A program made the translations under genes and the position numbers. From Prototheca cutis (taxonomy: Eukaryota > Chlorophyta > Trebouxiophyceae > Chlorellales > Chlorellaceae): a stretch of 64,000 bases of DNA. The notes below the pieces were generated by a model that worked only from the letters and a program-made list of their open reading frames with translations, did not search any database and was not told where the DNA came from. Positions 41,431 through 53,297 of this stretch are shown here, in pieces; the first letter of the stretch is position 1; each line of letters starts with the position of its first letter. The DNA is taken from positions 124,001 through 188,000 of the forward strand of contig BCIH01000007.1 in NCBI GenBank assembly GCA_002897115.2. Reading direction: 5' to 3'.

Positions 41431-41796
41431 TACCATGCAGGGCAAAAATAATGCAACCAGCTCAGCCAGCACCAGCGTCACATCACCCCGGGGGTTGCTG
41501 GGCATCACGGATGGCCTGAAAATTTTCACACTCTGCAGGGCAATAGGAAGGTCGACCACCTCAATGATGGGCCACCAAGGTGTGACAATTGCCGTGCCAG
41601 GGTCAATGTCCAGGACTTTCTAAACCTCCTCGCACGCACGACCTGCCCTGCCTTTCAAAAAGGAACCCAACCCATCTCTGAGCAATGTGGCCAGGGAATG
41701 CGGTCCAACAGGCATTTTGTCTGAAAAACATGCCCTTGCTGTGCAGGTGGGAGTCGACGAATCTCGAAGGTTTCATCATTTTTGCCCTGCATGGTA
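41431..41796. mobile_element. MITE-like, non-autonomous derivative of the Fanzor transposon
   Basis: Begins TACCATGCAGGGCAAAAAT and ends with its reverse complement, ATTTTTGCCCTGCATGGTA, a perfect inverted repeat flanked by TA. Bases 41431-41577 align with 16595-16740, and about 41600-41796 with 19767-19958 of the full element, each with scattered differences. The whole Fanzor ORF and the hairpin pair are missing. It looks like an internal deletion copy that would need the transposition machinery in trans. It carries no coding capacity. Confidence 0.85.
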
Positions 41797-42265
41797 GTTG
41801 GGAGAGGGGAAAGGGAGCAAACCATGTAGAAGCATGCAATCCAGGGGTGAAAGAGCTTTGAGTCCATGGGGCCACGACACAGGCCTGTCGTCATGCACGC
41901 AGATCTCGTTCACATGATGCATGCTGAGCGGGAGAGCCACGCCTGTCGACCTCGGCTGTGGAATCGACCAGGCCAGGAATGGCACAGAAGAATTGGCCAG
42001 CAACAGCTTGAAGAGAGGGGAAACTATTCATCGAAACTGTAAGCGAGGTCCCCACCTACGGATGCGTCATCGCAGTTTATCTCCGGCTGCGGTGGAAATA
42101 CTGCGCCAAGCGCAAATACACCATGTGGCAGAGCGTCAAGAATGCTGCGAGGAGGAGGAGCACGTGTCCCGAGCGCAGCCGCGAGACCCCGGCGAGCAGC
42201 TGGGTCATTCGTGACGCCACAGCCCCGCGCCCGCGTCCATGGCCCCTGGCCTCCCCGCCGCGGCG
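41797..42265. other. Intergenic region
   Basis: Between the MITE-like element and the 3' end of the metallophosphoesterase gene; no feature seen. Confidence 0.35.
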
Positions 42266-43749
42266 TCAGGCGGCCACCCAGGGCGCGGGCGTGAGGTCGT
42301 GGGGTCTTCGTGCCGTGACGGCATAGTGGCTGGACCAGTAGCACGCCCGGGGTGAGGTGAGCGTGCCGCGGCGCCCGTCCCAGAGCAGCGCAGGGCGCCA
42401 TTCTGCCCCGCCGGCGGGCCGGCTACGGCGGCGCTGTTCGGCGGGGTAGCCCAGTGGTGCTTGCACATACCGCACGCCCTGGAGTTCCGCGTCCCATGAG
42501 AAGTGGGTGTGGCCGAAAACGTGAGCGGCAGGGCGCAGTCGCCGAATGCGAGCCGCCAGGTAGTCGCTGCCCACGGCCTTGGCGAGGTTTGGGTAGTGCA
42601 GCATCCTCTTCTCAGGCAACAGCTCCTGTGTGGGTGTTTTGTGTATGATTGCGATTCGTACGTGCATGGCGTATGCACGCCCATCTGTGCATGCGGGCAC
42701 AACCCCAGCAGCAGCCGCGGCAGCAACGATAACAAGAACACAGAAAACCCTGCCATTATGCAACGTGCCTGATGCGGCAGAAAATGTGAAAAGGAGATGA
42801 CGACGGGTCGACTTCCAGTGGCAGCCTCCTGGCGCCCGATGGCCTCCAGCATCTCGCCGAACTGCGGCTCATTGAGCGAGTCCAAGTGTGCCGCGATGCT
42901 CTCGTCCGTGTTGGACAGTCCGGGCACCGAGTTCCAAGTGCAGGCATGGAAATCCATCATGATCTGCGCCCGCAGATTTTTGGGGTCAAGAATGTAGTGT
43001 GGCATTTGCGGGGCGGGGACAAGGAGGACAGGCATAGTGAGTGAGGAAAGAGAGGCAAGGACCACCTCTCAACCCCTTTACTGCTGACGCCGACCAGCCC
43101 CCAACGATCAGTCCCCAAATCACCTTTTCGATGGGTGTGGACCCCGGCAGGTCTGGTTCCCGGTCCCAGGAGGCGTGGTACCAGGACAACAGGGGCACGA
43201 TCCAGACACCTTGCACACAGGCGGGACGGGTGTGCACCCCAATCTCGGCGCAGGCCTCCTCCAGCAGCACTAGCTTGCCCAGAGAATCGCGGACCTCGCG
43301 CTCGGCCTTGCGGCACCAGAGGTCGTGGTTGCCAGGGACAAAGAAGACGTGGGCATACGCGCGCGTCAGTGCCTCCATGGTGCGCCGGAATGTGGGCAAG
43401 TCGTCGCTGACGTCCCCGGCCACAATCAAGCAGTCGCCCTGGGTGTCCTCACACTCTGCCAGCCGCTCCGCCCTGGGTCACATCCGCGTTTGTGAGTTGG
43501 AGTGTCATTGCAGCAGCGGGACCAGGCCCGGGCGGCCGTGCACATGGCGCAGATCTGGGCCATAGCAGAAGAGGAACAAACAAATTGACCAGCTTTGGTG
43601 TAGGGCTTCCTTCCCCGCTACCACCAGATACTATGCACAAAACACGTCGCGACTTCCAGGAGCCGAGCCGCGACCCCGAACTACTGCTCTCACCAGGCCA
43701 TGTTATCCTTATAGTCGGTATGCAGGTCGCTGGCCGCCCAGACCCTCAT
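42266..43749 (-). CDS. Calcineurin-like metallophosphoesterase, four or more exons
   Basis: Exon 1 (43749 to about 43694) gives MRVWAASDLHTDYKDNMAW with the first metal motif DxH. The next exon (about 43475-43125) continues AERLAECEDTQGDCLIVAGD, then DDLPTF, the VPGNHDLW motif and WIVPLLSWYHASW. A further exon holds DFHACTWNSVPGLSNTDE, and VVISFSHFLP with a metal-binding His. The last exon has HVFGHTHFSWDAEL and ends at 42266. All five metallophosphoesterase blocks (DxH, GDxxD-like, GNHD, H, GHTH) are present, so it should be catalytically active with a dinuclear metal centre. It belongs to the cytosolic-looking plant/algal group; no signal peptide seen. The substrate is unknown. Confidence 0.82.
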
Positions 43750-44267
43750 GGCGGCCTGTTCTTCCTTGCAGTAACGCGGCTTGTGCGCGGGGGTCGACGA
43801 CCAGAGCAGGGGACGCGCCAACTGCGTCCAAAGGACTCCTCAAGCCGATATTTGCCGGCAAGTATATTTTACTTCCACTTTACAGATACTGTAAACAGTG
43901 TGAGAGACTAGAGCAGGGTGCGCACACGTCAAATGACCAGCGGTCATTTAGGCGAAGGCTGGATTAGGTTCCCACATGAGCTTCAAACCCAGCTCGCCAG
44001 CCGGCGCCACGTCCTTCGGAGTTGCCGGGCGAACGCCCTCGGGCGATCGCACAGATTCCTGAATGTGCCGCGACGGAAAAAGCATGGAATTGAAAACTAG
44101 ATTGTTTGTTCTTTGGGTGCGCAGGAGTATGCCTCGAGGCTTTCTCCTACTGACAAGGGCGTCCTCGGGGGCCCTGGTGTGCGCCCGCGCCGTGCTGGTG
44201 TGACCGCACGAGGCTGCGCGAGTTCTGACCGCGTTCATAGCACATTTGTACTTCCATCACCATTATA
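43750..44267. other. Divergent intergenic region (metallophosphoesterase / PTP)
   Basis: Between two divergent starts and moderately AT-rich near 43.86 and 44.25 kb. No defined site. Confidence 0.4.
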
Positions 44268-45858
44268 ATGCCATACACATATTCCGATGGCGGCCTTCCG
44301 AGCCTGCCGACGGTGCCCGGCCTGGAATACCGAGGGCCGACGCCCTGGAGCAACTGGGTCATCCAGCCCCGACTAATTGCCGGCGAGACATGGGGCCTTG
44401 AGGTGGCGTCGCACCCTGAACCATTCGGGGATTTGAGTGGGTTGAATTATGTTGCGACAGTCACTATGTTCTGCCTGCCATGTTGGAAGACCACACTCTC
44501 GTGCTTCCGTCCGCAGGTGCATATCCGGCTGGACCGGACGATGCGGAGACGGACCGTATCCTGTCCAACCTGCTTGAACTTGGCATCACCACGTTTGTCT
44601 GCCTTCAGGCCGAGTTTTCACTGCACGTCTCAGAGTCTCTGTGGCGCTCTGGCCAGGTAGGACCTCCAACGAGCAGTCCCGCTGGGCGGAATTGGTGTTC
44701 GCGAGGTGCACGGGAACCAAACCCCGGCATACCCCTCTACGTGCCGCAGGGCCTGCGGCCGTACATCAAGGACGCTCAGCGCCTCATAACCCATGCTCGG
44801 GCGACGAACTCGACACGAATCAAACAGGTTCGATTTGTGTTTGCCTGTGACCTCGACGGGATGGATCACAATGAGAAGAGAGCAGCGGGGCGCAGCGAGC
44901 TTGGGGCGCCGCGCATGCTGGTGCGAAGGCCGACTTCCTTACTTCCCCTCCCCGTTGAAAACAGGAAAAACTGGATTTTTTACACTTGCCAATCTTGGAT
45001 GGAAACGTGACTTCTGATACTGCGATGAGCAGACTGGTCGACGACTGCTGCGCTCGCCTGCTCAGAGGTTTGTGTCGGGCCAGGGACGTTAAGGGCGGAC
45101 CAGACCGCGAGGGTTCGTGTCCGCAGAATCACTGCCGCGTGTCATGCACATCGAGATTTCCGGCATGTCACGGTGCATCAGGCGTATTCGTTACCCCTCC
45201 CATGCAGGGGAACGTCTCTATGTCCACTGCTGGGGCGGGCATGGCAGGACAGGAACCCTCATTGCCACGATGCTCGGCCGACTTTACTGCCTTCCCAGCA
45301 ACGCGGCCCTGAGGTATACGCAGCTCTTCCATGACACCCGTCGATTCCCCCAGGGTGTGCGCTCACCCCAGACGCCCATGCAGGTTGCCCAGGTGAGACA
45401 CAGTTCGATTGGAGATTGGCCGTGGTGATCGGCAGCTGTCACGGCATTGGTGCACCAGAACACCCTCCAGTTCCCATGGTCCCCCTCCCAAACAGGTCCG
45501 GCGTCTGCTGCCAGACCCACCCAGCGCCCGGGCATCAGCGTTTTTCTACCAAATGGCTCCGGGTATCATTCCCTGCGGCTCGCCGGCCCACAAACCGGAG
45601 AGCTCTATGGCCAATGTCCAAGGGGCAGTCTCGGCAGAACCTGGGATTGATGCTCGGGCCTGTGGCGCTGACTGTGCCGCTGACGTCAAGAGCCACCATG
45701 CGCGCCCGAGGGTCCAAATCCCGGCAGAAGGCACGGCGCAACCGCCAGTCGCGTACAGCCCCGCCTCTGCCAACGGCCTGGCCAGTGGTGCTGGCGACTT
45801 GAACAGCCCGGAAGGCGCCAGGCACCTTCAGGAACGGCTGTCGAAATACTTGCGCTAG
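44268..45858 (+). CDS. Tyrosine/dual-specificity protein phosphatase, multi-exon
   Basis: Exon 1 (44268-44382) encodes MPYTYSDGGLPSLPTVPGLE up to WSNWVIQPRLIAG. Exon 2 (44517-44656) continues AYPAGPDDAETDRILSNLLE, GITTFVCLQAE and up to SLWRSGQ. A later exon carries LRPYIKDAQRLI, followed by HLPILDGNVTSDTAMSRLVD, then the P loop LYVHCWGGHGRTGTLIATML, which is the CX5R(T/S) signature with catalytic Cys and Arg. The C-terminal part includes QVRRLLPD and ends HLQERLSKYLR. The general acid is probably the Asp of LPILDG. The phosphatase core is intact; the C-terminal 80 residues look disordered. The first intron needs a GC donor (44383) to give the conserved LIAGAYPAG. Confidence 0.82.
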
Positions 45859-46235
45859 CACGTGTGTCAAGTGCTTTGTGAGCCGCGGGATCTCTGGGTG
45901 CTCCTGCTGCTACGCTGACCCTCTGCATTCGAGACGAGTCCTGAAGTAATTTTTGTGCCGCTTGACAGACTGGGCCGGTCCCCACATGCTCGGCACCGAG
46001 GTGTCCGCCGGAACCTGGGCGGCCCCAAATCCCCGTTCACCCGGGAAGAAACATTTGATTAGTGGCGGTGCGAGATCACAAAAATGAAATGAAAACACGG
46101 GAGAACAAGTCGGGGCTGCGCGTGGGGTCCAAGTGCTTGTCCATTGAACAGTTAGGTGCAAGTCAGCGATGAGCAGGGGCGATGACGGAATAAAACTTGC
46201 AGCCCAACAGCAGCAAAGCTTGCAGCACTATGCTG
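45859..46235. other. Convergent intergenic region
   Basis: Holds the 3' flanks of the phosphatase and SRR1-like genes; nothing else recognised. Confidence 0.35.
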
Positions 46236-47237
46236 CTAACAGTCTGCACAAAAAGTGTGTAGGGCGAGGTCATTAAATGCAGATGTTACTGGAAACTCCA
46301 GTTCGTGGATGGGCACCAGGGTCATCTCTGATTCCGCCTGGACCAGCCGGGCAATGGTCTCTGGTGCGTGGTTGCCATCTGGATCGTCGGCGTCCCGGCC
46401 GTGGTGGCACCAGCTGTCCCACAGCCTCTCCAGACTGTTGCCCAGGAGCACCACGTTGTGCAGTGTCCCAGCCGTGGAATTGGTAGCCAGCAGGGCCTCC
46501 GTCACAGAAATACCACAGTGCGCTAGAAAATAAAACGTCGGCACTTTCGCGATGGGGGGCCGGATGTCCTTCACCTTTTTTGTTGTTGTTAAGGGAGGGG
46601 GCGGGGGTGAGTGCTGTCAATGTGCATTTTTCTGCTTGTCTAGCAGGGACAACTACAATGATGAGAATCAGTCATGCAAGGCAGAGGGAAGGCTGGCAGG
46701 CTTGGGGGACAGACCATGAGGGTCTCGGGCCATACAACCGGACATGGCCCCCCCAAAAAAATGTACAATGATAACATGCGCCAAGCTCTTCCCAGCAGAC
46801 CGTCCGCTCACTTGTATGTCTAGTGTGTCGAGAAACTCGATGTCTGCCGGGGTAAAGGCCGGGTCAATGGCGCACACGCGCTCCGCGAGCTTGGGAAACA
46901 CCAGCCCCCTCAGGAGGCACATCAGACCCAGTTGGGCCCGGATGTGCGTGGCACGAGGCTGTCGCAGGGATCCCAGACCCCAGAGCTCCACGTGCCGCAG
47001 GGAAGCCACCAGCTGGCCCTGCCTGTCCAGTGCCCTGTGGAGGCCAGCGTAAAAGGCCGAGTCCAGCACTCGGGCCCTGCTCGCATCCAGCTGCGCGCTC
47101 CACTGCTCTCGTTCGCTTTCTGCAAGAGGCCCAGAGTCCATATCGATCCCTTGGCTTGAGTGACTCGGGCCCCTGGCTCGCCTGTTGGCCTTTTTGCCCT
47201 TGACGACCACCCAGTCCTGCCACCGGGGTCCCGTCAT
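46236..47237 (-). CDS. SRR1-like protein, two exons
   Basis: Exon 1 (47237-46812) starts MTGPRWQDWVVVKGKKANRR. It contains HVELWGLGSLRQPRATHIRA, the SRR1-domain glycine motif, and CAIDPAFTPADIEFLDTL. Exon 2 (from about 46576) has KVPTFYFLAHCGISVTEALL and NVVLLGNSLERLW, matching the PHC and NSF/NSL motifs of the family. Arabidopsis SRR1 acts in phytochrome B and clock signalling, and yeast BER1 in microtubule-linked functions; the biochemical role is not settled. The start was chosen at the Met before the conserved tryptophan. About 250 residues, normal for the family. Confidence 0.8.
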
Positions 47238-47971
47238 GGCGGCTGCCACAAGCTGCAGCTCAATTCCAAGCACCGAGCGACGTTGTAGGTTCTTTTATAC
47301 GACGCATAGTTTTCATGCGTTTGTCGTGCTGAGTACTTGGGGGCACACGCGAGCGCGGTCCAGAAATTTTGTGGTCGGTTGCGTTGTGCGTCGGGGTTGG
47401 CTCATGAGAAATACGGTTCGTCAGAAAAGGGACGCGAATCTGTTCAAATTGGCACTCGCGGGCGTGAACTAGCACAACATTCGACAATCCCCTCCGGTGC
47501 ACCACCCGTGCAGCACCCCCCTGTATGACTGCACGATGATGTTTATTCCGCACCAAAGATCACAGTCTGAGAACAGGGCGGGGCCAGGAAGGAGCGCGTT
47601 CGTGGGCAACCGCCCTTCAACCTTCGTGGGCTGCGCAGCTCCGGGGGACGGGGCCACCAAGCCGCGCGTGTAGGCCCCTTGCAACGCCTGTTACCCCATA
47701 AATCNAGATAATGAAAGGATTGAGGNNNNAANNGGNNNTNNNNTNNNNNCGGTTTCTCGCTCGGCGGCCCTTGGCATTCTTCNAACGCGCCGCCAGCAAG
47801 CGCGATCGGGATTGGCAAGGACCTGGCTCATGCACTGTTTGGGTCCCAGAGTAGGTGCTTGTGTGGGTTGATTTCAGAAGAAAATCTCGTCTTACACCTC
47901 CATATCATGATTCAATTGTCCACTATTTTGTCAAATCAAGGGGAGTACTGCGCAGACAAAGACAGGTCAAT
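47238..47971. other. Low-quality intergenic stretch with N runs
   Basis: Contains clusters of N between 47705 and 47783. No gene can be supported; open frames across it include unknown residues. Confidence 0.5.
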
Positions 47972-48397
47972 CTAGGGATCAGAATCAAGTTCAGCAACAG
48001 GCAATGTCATGGCCACCGTTTTCTGGGCCTCTGCACCTGCATCTGGCCTCACTGTGGCCCTCTGCTTGTACTTCTGGCAGCTGCGTTCCCGCCACCCGAT
48101 CTTCCGCTTCTTGGATCCAGAGCCTGAGTTGGGAGGCATTTTAGCCCAGAGCCCTTCTTCTTCCAGCTCTGCTGCCCACTTGTTGACGGATTCCGGGGAG
48201 CGGGTGCTTAGCACTCCTCGAGTGAATCGAAGAAGGTAATCCTTCGGTGCGTGTGGGCCCTTCAGCATAAAACGCTGCACCAGGCCGTTGATGACAGAGT
48301 CTTCCGTAGAGTGCCGAAAAACCGGGGTTGAAGGTCCAGCATCGTCCCTACTTTGGGATGCCACGTTCGGGGTCAGCGAGACCAGCTGGCTGTCCAC
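47972..48397 (-). CDS. Hypothetical protein (141 aa)
   Basis: An uninterrupted frame starting MDSQLVSLTPNVASQSRDD. It has a Lys/Arg cluster GSKKRKIGWRERSCQKYKQR near residues 95-115 that could be a nuclear or nucleic-acid-binding segment. No family recognised. It lies about 600 bp from the Fanzor relic and may be part of the same degraded element. Confidence 0.3.
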   Translation of the reverse strand: MDSQLVSLTPNVASQSRDDAGPSTPVFRHSTEDSVINGLVQRFMLKGPHAPKDYLLRFTRGVLSTRSPESVNKWAAELEEEGLWAKMPPNSGSGSKKRKIGWRERSCQKYKQRATVRPDAGAEAQKTVAMTLPVAELDSDP

Positions 48398-48996
48398 AGC
48401 AGCCTGTTGGGATCTGGCACCGCGGATATCTCATGATGAGTCCTGCTCGGCACAGCGGGGTTTGGGCCGGCGCTGGCGGATGCTGATCTGGCAGCCATCC
48501 GGCTGCTGGCTCAGATCATGCCAGTCGTCCATGTGCTGGGCGTCATCGTCAGGCTGAGGAGCTGTGGTGGCTGGTGCCGGTTGATGTCCGCAGCCAAAAC
48601 ACCTTCTAATCCTCCTACATTGAAGCCGGACCACGGGAATGGATAATGCAGCCACTGCATCGGGCTGGTCGATGCACCAGCTGTCACAGGGCCGGGGACA
48701 GCTTTCCAGTTGGCACCGAGCCGCCCCGGCACAATGCACTGCTGCCGCGTGAGCACGACCTCGAAGGGAGGGCTGCACCGGCGGCTGTCCTGGGACATGC
48801 ACACCGCAGGGGTGGTATTGAGGTTGTCAAGCATGCACAAGAGGCACGCCTTCACGATGCGGCGGGGGTCGGAAGAGAAGACACCACCCAGACGGTACGC
48901 CGACATCAAGCGCAACAGGTGCTCCAGGCCGGGACGAGGCCGGTGGACATGATGCCCCGCGGTTGACAGTGGCCCATCCTGCAGCACTGTGCAACC

Positions 48997-49208
48997 CAAA
49001 CAGCAGCACCGCCCGGAACAAGTACGCCATCCTCAAATGTCAGAGCTGTGGTGTGGTGTGGAACCACGACGTCAACGCCGCGCGCAACATCCGCCACCTG
49101 GGGGAGAGACTGGTCCTGACCGGCAAAAGGCCGCCGCCTTTTGATCGCAAAACCAAGCTCCCCCCCTTGCACGTCCCCCTCCCAGGCACTCCACCTGACG
49201 TGATCTGA
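48997..49208 (+). pseudogene. Fanzor/TnpB C-terminal relic
   Basis: The frame reads ARNKYAILKCQSCGVVWNHD then VNAARNIRHLGERLVLTGKR, ending PPPFDR and a short tail with TGA at about 49206. The second zinc pair CQSC and the RuvC III motif NHDVNAARNI are typical of Fanzor and TnpB. The GERLVLTGKRP end parallels RKTGKRP in the complete protein at 16.9 kb. No RuvC I or II or first zinc pair is seen upstream in frame, so it is a truncated copy. Its sequence differs from the 16.9 kb protein, so it comes from another Fanzor lineage. Confidence 0.65.
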
Positions 49209-49713
49209 TCACCAGGATTTGCTGCAGGCCCTGTGCCGCGGATCAGCACCATTGAACGCGGGCTGTGAGGCAATGCCCACTTACTTTGTCGCTCAGTAAC
49301 CTCGTGGGGCGCCTCCTCTCCGGGTGGCGGAGAGCGGGCACTGTCGTGGGGTGCCCCCCAGTTTGTCTGGAATCGTACCCCACCCCTCGCGGGCACCCAG
49401 CCTTTTAGGGACAGGGAAGCACCTGCAACACCAGATCCAGTCACACTGTGAAAGAAGCGCAAATTCTTTCTCATCCCAAAATGGAAGTACAAGCCAAGCA
49501 GGTGAACAGTATGCCAAGTTCCTAGACCAACACGCAAGCCGACTGTGCATGCCTGTGTTGCGCGATCAAGCAGCATTTGCAAGAGGAAGTTTGATGAAGG
49601 AGGGGAATCGCTGTCGATGGACTTGCCTGAGCCGGGAAAGTCTCCAAAGAAAAAAGCGATCAAGCACCCTGTGCTGCTGCAATGCAACGCCAAGACTGTC
49701 ATCACCGCAGTCC
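49209..49713. other. Intergenic region
   Basis: Between the Fanzor relic and the 3' end of the U-box gene. No gene recognised. Confidence 0.35.
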
Positions 49714-52700
49714 TCAGGGTTGGGGAAAGACGTCTCGCCCCTTTGGCGGGGCAACCTCGACACAAAGTATCGGGCGAGAGGCGTGCGCCGCCCGGCCTTC
49801 GGCGTCCATGAGAAGGCGCCGGGCTGCCTCGCGTGGCCCCGAGGGGATGCCGCCGTCGCCCAGCACGCTGCGCAGCATCTCAAACAGCAGCGGTCCCGCG
49901 CCGGGGTCCTTTCCCCGCGCTCGCACGGCCCGGGCGACGCCTGGCGCGGCGGCCAAGTTGCAGGCTGCCGTCATCGCCGCAAGCAACAGCGCCAGTTGAT
50001 GAGTCGCTGCAGCTTGGAGTGTGCCTATGGCGGCGGTTAAAATCGACCGCGGTTGCCGTGCTCCTGCAGTGCCTGGCGGCAGTGCGACAGCGCCATATGC
50101 CGACGTCGAGGAAGGGGCGCGCTCCGCGGCGTGGAGCTCTTGCGCCAAGGCACCATTTGTCGCGTCCAATGCAGTCTTGGCAGCGACGGCCGCGTCACAC
50201 AGCGCAAGGCACAGCAGCTGCCGTGCACGTTCCTCGTCCCGCCCGCCATCGGTCCTCGGCGACGAGAAGGATGTCGGTGTTGAGGCGGCAGAAGTCGACG
50301 ACACCCGCAGAGCGGCCAGCCGGTCCTGCAGCCGCGCGGCCCAACCACTCGTAGTGCTGTTGCCACGCTGGTGCAGGGCTACCGGATCGAGCGGCGGCCC
50401 CAGGCCTGCACCGGATTTACTTGCCGCCAGATTAGCCACCATAGCGGTGGCCAGCTCCGCCTGCCGTGTGATACTGGATGGTGACCCACCGGCACCTGGT
50501 AGGATATCCGGTGGTTCCTGCTGCTGTCGCTGCTCGGCGGCCGCCCGAATGGCATGCAGTGCAGCCGCACAGAGCTCTGGAAGAGCTGGCTCCAGTGCAG
50601 CCCGGCAGGCCTCCACGGCCGCGGCCAGCGGGCCGTTGGGCGACCGAGGCTCGTAGCACAGCACCGCCACAAAGCCGCACAGCGCGCACAGCAGTGAACT
50701 ACACAATGCTGTGCCGCCGCTGGTGGCAGTTGCCGTGCTGGCACTGGGCATGCTGGCGGCCGATACTTCGGCGACCGGCGGGGATGCCGCCTCATCCAAA
50801 TCCGCGCAGTGGGCCGCCGCCCATCGGACCACGGGAATCAAGTCGGGGCTGCGCAGGCACGCCTGGGAAGAAAAAGGGGACGAGCAAGGGGGGGGGATGA
50901 GGGGTCATGTGTGGCGCTTGTTCAATGGCTGGCTGCTGGTTCAGGCGCACGACACTCCCCTGCATCCCCCATGCTCCCAAGGATGAGACAGGGCCAGGCC
51001 TCATCACTGCAACCTTGTCAGCATGAACCAATACCCCGCCCCACACACAACCAACAAAGGCCACCGGCAAACCTGGTGCCAGGTGACGGCACCATGCTTT
51101 CCCGCCACGCCACCAACCGACCACAGCATGTGCAGCACAGAGGCGACGGCATGCCGTGCCTCCGCCCGGATTCCGTCCGAGGCGCCAACCAGTTCCGCGG
51201 CGCACACGGCCCGACCCGCGATTGCCAAGAGTTGTCCGATCAATGGCGCTGCATTGGTTGGGTTGTGCTGACATAGGCAGGCTGCCGCGGCGCCGGCGGC
51301 AGCGAGTGCTTCGGGCCGGGCTGAGCCCCCCGAGACCACGACCCGTGCCAGTACACCGGGGACCGCAGTGTCCTGGACAGCCACGGCACCGGGGTCAAGC
51401 GATTGCGCCCCCACGGGCACCAGCGCATGCAGCAGGCACGCCAGCCGTGCGTCTGCCTCGACGGCAGAGGGTGATGTGGCCAGGAGTGTTTGGGATGTTG
51501 TCGCGCCGCCGCCGCAGGTGTCGCTGCTTGCCGGGCTCTCAGTCTTGCCTGTGCTGCGGCAATCGGGCAGTGGTGCTGCTGCATCGGAGGGAGACACAGT
51601 GCCTTGCCCACCGCAGTCGTCGCTGGCGTGAAAGACAGTCCCGCCTTCCGCGGCAGCTCCCGTTGACGACAAGGGCACCGCCGTCGCAGTACCTACGCCA
51701 CTCCCAGACCCCTCGTCCGCATCATTCCAGCGCCAAAATGCGAGGAACGGCTGCTCGCGGAGCCCCTGCGCCCGTGCGGCACCCGCCAGCGCGTCCAGTG
51801 TCGCAGGGCGGGCTGTGTCTGGTGCTTGCTGAACCAAGAAATAGAGCAGCAATGCCGCTGCACCTCTCGTAACGGCGCTGTCGTCGGCGAGCAACATCGT
51901 CGCAGTAAGCACGCCGCCGGCGGCCACCAGCTCGCGCGCCACATCAGCACGCCAAGCCGCCAGGCGCCACAGCATGCGCAGCAGGTGCGGCGCGGCGTCG
52001 GCCGGCGCCAGCCGCCGCCCCAGCAGCACCAGTGCCAGCGGGATGGCATTGCCCTCCAGCATCGCCTCCCTGGCCAGACCCTGCCCAGCCAGCGCACCCA
52101 GCGTGCGCGCTGCATATGCGGCCCGTGCCAGGGTTGCGGGCCCGGCGCCCGCCAGCACCCGCGGGTGCAGCGCCGCCAGCGCCTGCTCGGGTGTGTCGCA
52201 GCCACGTACATCGTCTGGGGATGTCGGGTACAGTTTCTGCTGTTGTTGGTGCTGCTGCTGCTGCTGCAGTCGTGACTGGTGTTGAGGTGGAGGAGGGTGG
52301 GCCGGCGACAGAACAGTCACTGGTTGTGGAGAGGGGTTGCCTGTTCCAGATGATGTGGCAGACGGCTTCACTGGGCCCTGTGCTGAAGCACTTGGCCCAG
52401 GCGAAGACTGCTCCAACGATTGCCGCAAAGGGCCCAGAGGTGGGAACTCCAGCAGGATTGGTTCATCTTCCTCACGTGTCGTCAGCGTGGGCCTTGGCAC
52501 GTGGGGCCTGCTGCCATGCTGGCGTGGCGACGGCGCCGATGAAGGGGACGTGGGTGGCCACCCATCGTCGAGCAGGTGGTGGGAAGGCTTACTCGCAGTG
52601 TCTGCACTGGGTGCCTGAGCATCGGTGTCGCCCATGGCACCTGGCGCAGCACCGATGCCGGGCGCAAACTCTGGCGAGCCGCTGCCGTCAGGCGACTTTC

Positions 52701-53297
52701 GATGCCGACGCCGGGCCATGCTGAAGCAGTGGATGTCCACGATGTGGTTTGTCGCCGCCCAGCTGCTGATCAAGCTCTTCAGCGTGTGGTTGGGAATGAG
52801 CTGCAGGGAGGACGGGAAGGCTGGGTGCGTGACTGTGATGGCAGACATTGACTGGGTCGGCGGGCACTGCACAACCCAAACAGCAAATGAAACACGCGGG
52901 CCCCCTGGGATCCATTGGCTGAGCCAAGGATGTGCACTGCCAGCGCCGACAAGAACCATCGTGTTTCCATCGTATTTATTCAGCAATTCCCGCTCCTGCA
53001 AGCACGCATCGAACAAGATGACCTCCAGACAGTGGGACACCAGCACCACTCCCCTGTCGAGGACAGACCCACCTGGACATCAGTCTCCCCATGCAGCTCC
53101 ACCCCCGTCAGCGGGTCTGTGGGCACTCTGCCCTCTCGAGCACAGCGCTCCAGCCAGGTAGTGATGCTGGATCGCTCGTAGGTCTGGCCTGTGGGGCCCA
53201 GGATGACCGGGTCCTGCATGACGTCATTGGAAATGGGGTCGAGGTACTCCTCCGGCGGTCGCAAGTCCGCCGGGGAGGCTGGTCCATCCCGCATTGA
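49714..53297 (-). CDS. U-box E3 ubiquitin ligase with ARM-like repeats, multi-exon
   Basis: The start MRDGPASPADLRPPEEYLDP leads directly into a U-box: PPEEYLDPISNDVMQDPVIL, GQTYERSSITTWLE, PLTG. The next exon (about 53000-52900) continues LIPNHTLKSLISSWAATN, the usual end of the box. A long Ser/Pro/Gln-rich linker with a Gln run follows (about 52.7-52.2 kb). The rest is Ala/Leu-rich helical sequence of ARM type (LARAAYAARTLGALAGQG; ELVAAGGVLTATMLLADD), continuing in a last exon (about 50841-49714) that starts IPVVRWAAAHCADLDEAA. The U-box recruits the E2 and the ARM part binds the substrate. This order is that of plant PUB-ARM ligases. C-terminal repeats are degenerate. Confidence 0.78.

Noticed and set aside
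48511..48999. 162-codon minus-strand frame upstream of the Fanzor relic
   Set aside because: No recognisable family, adjacent to degraded mobile DNA, and equally long frames occur on the other strand. Not enough support for a gene.
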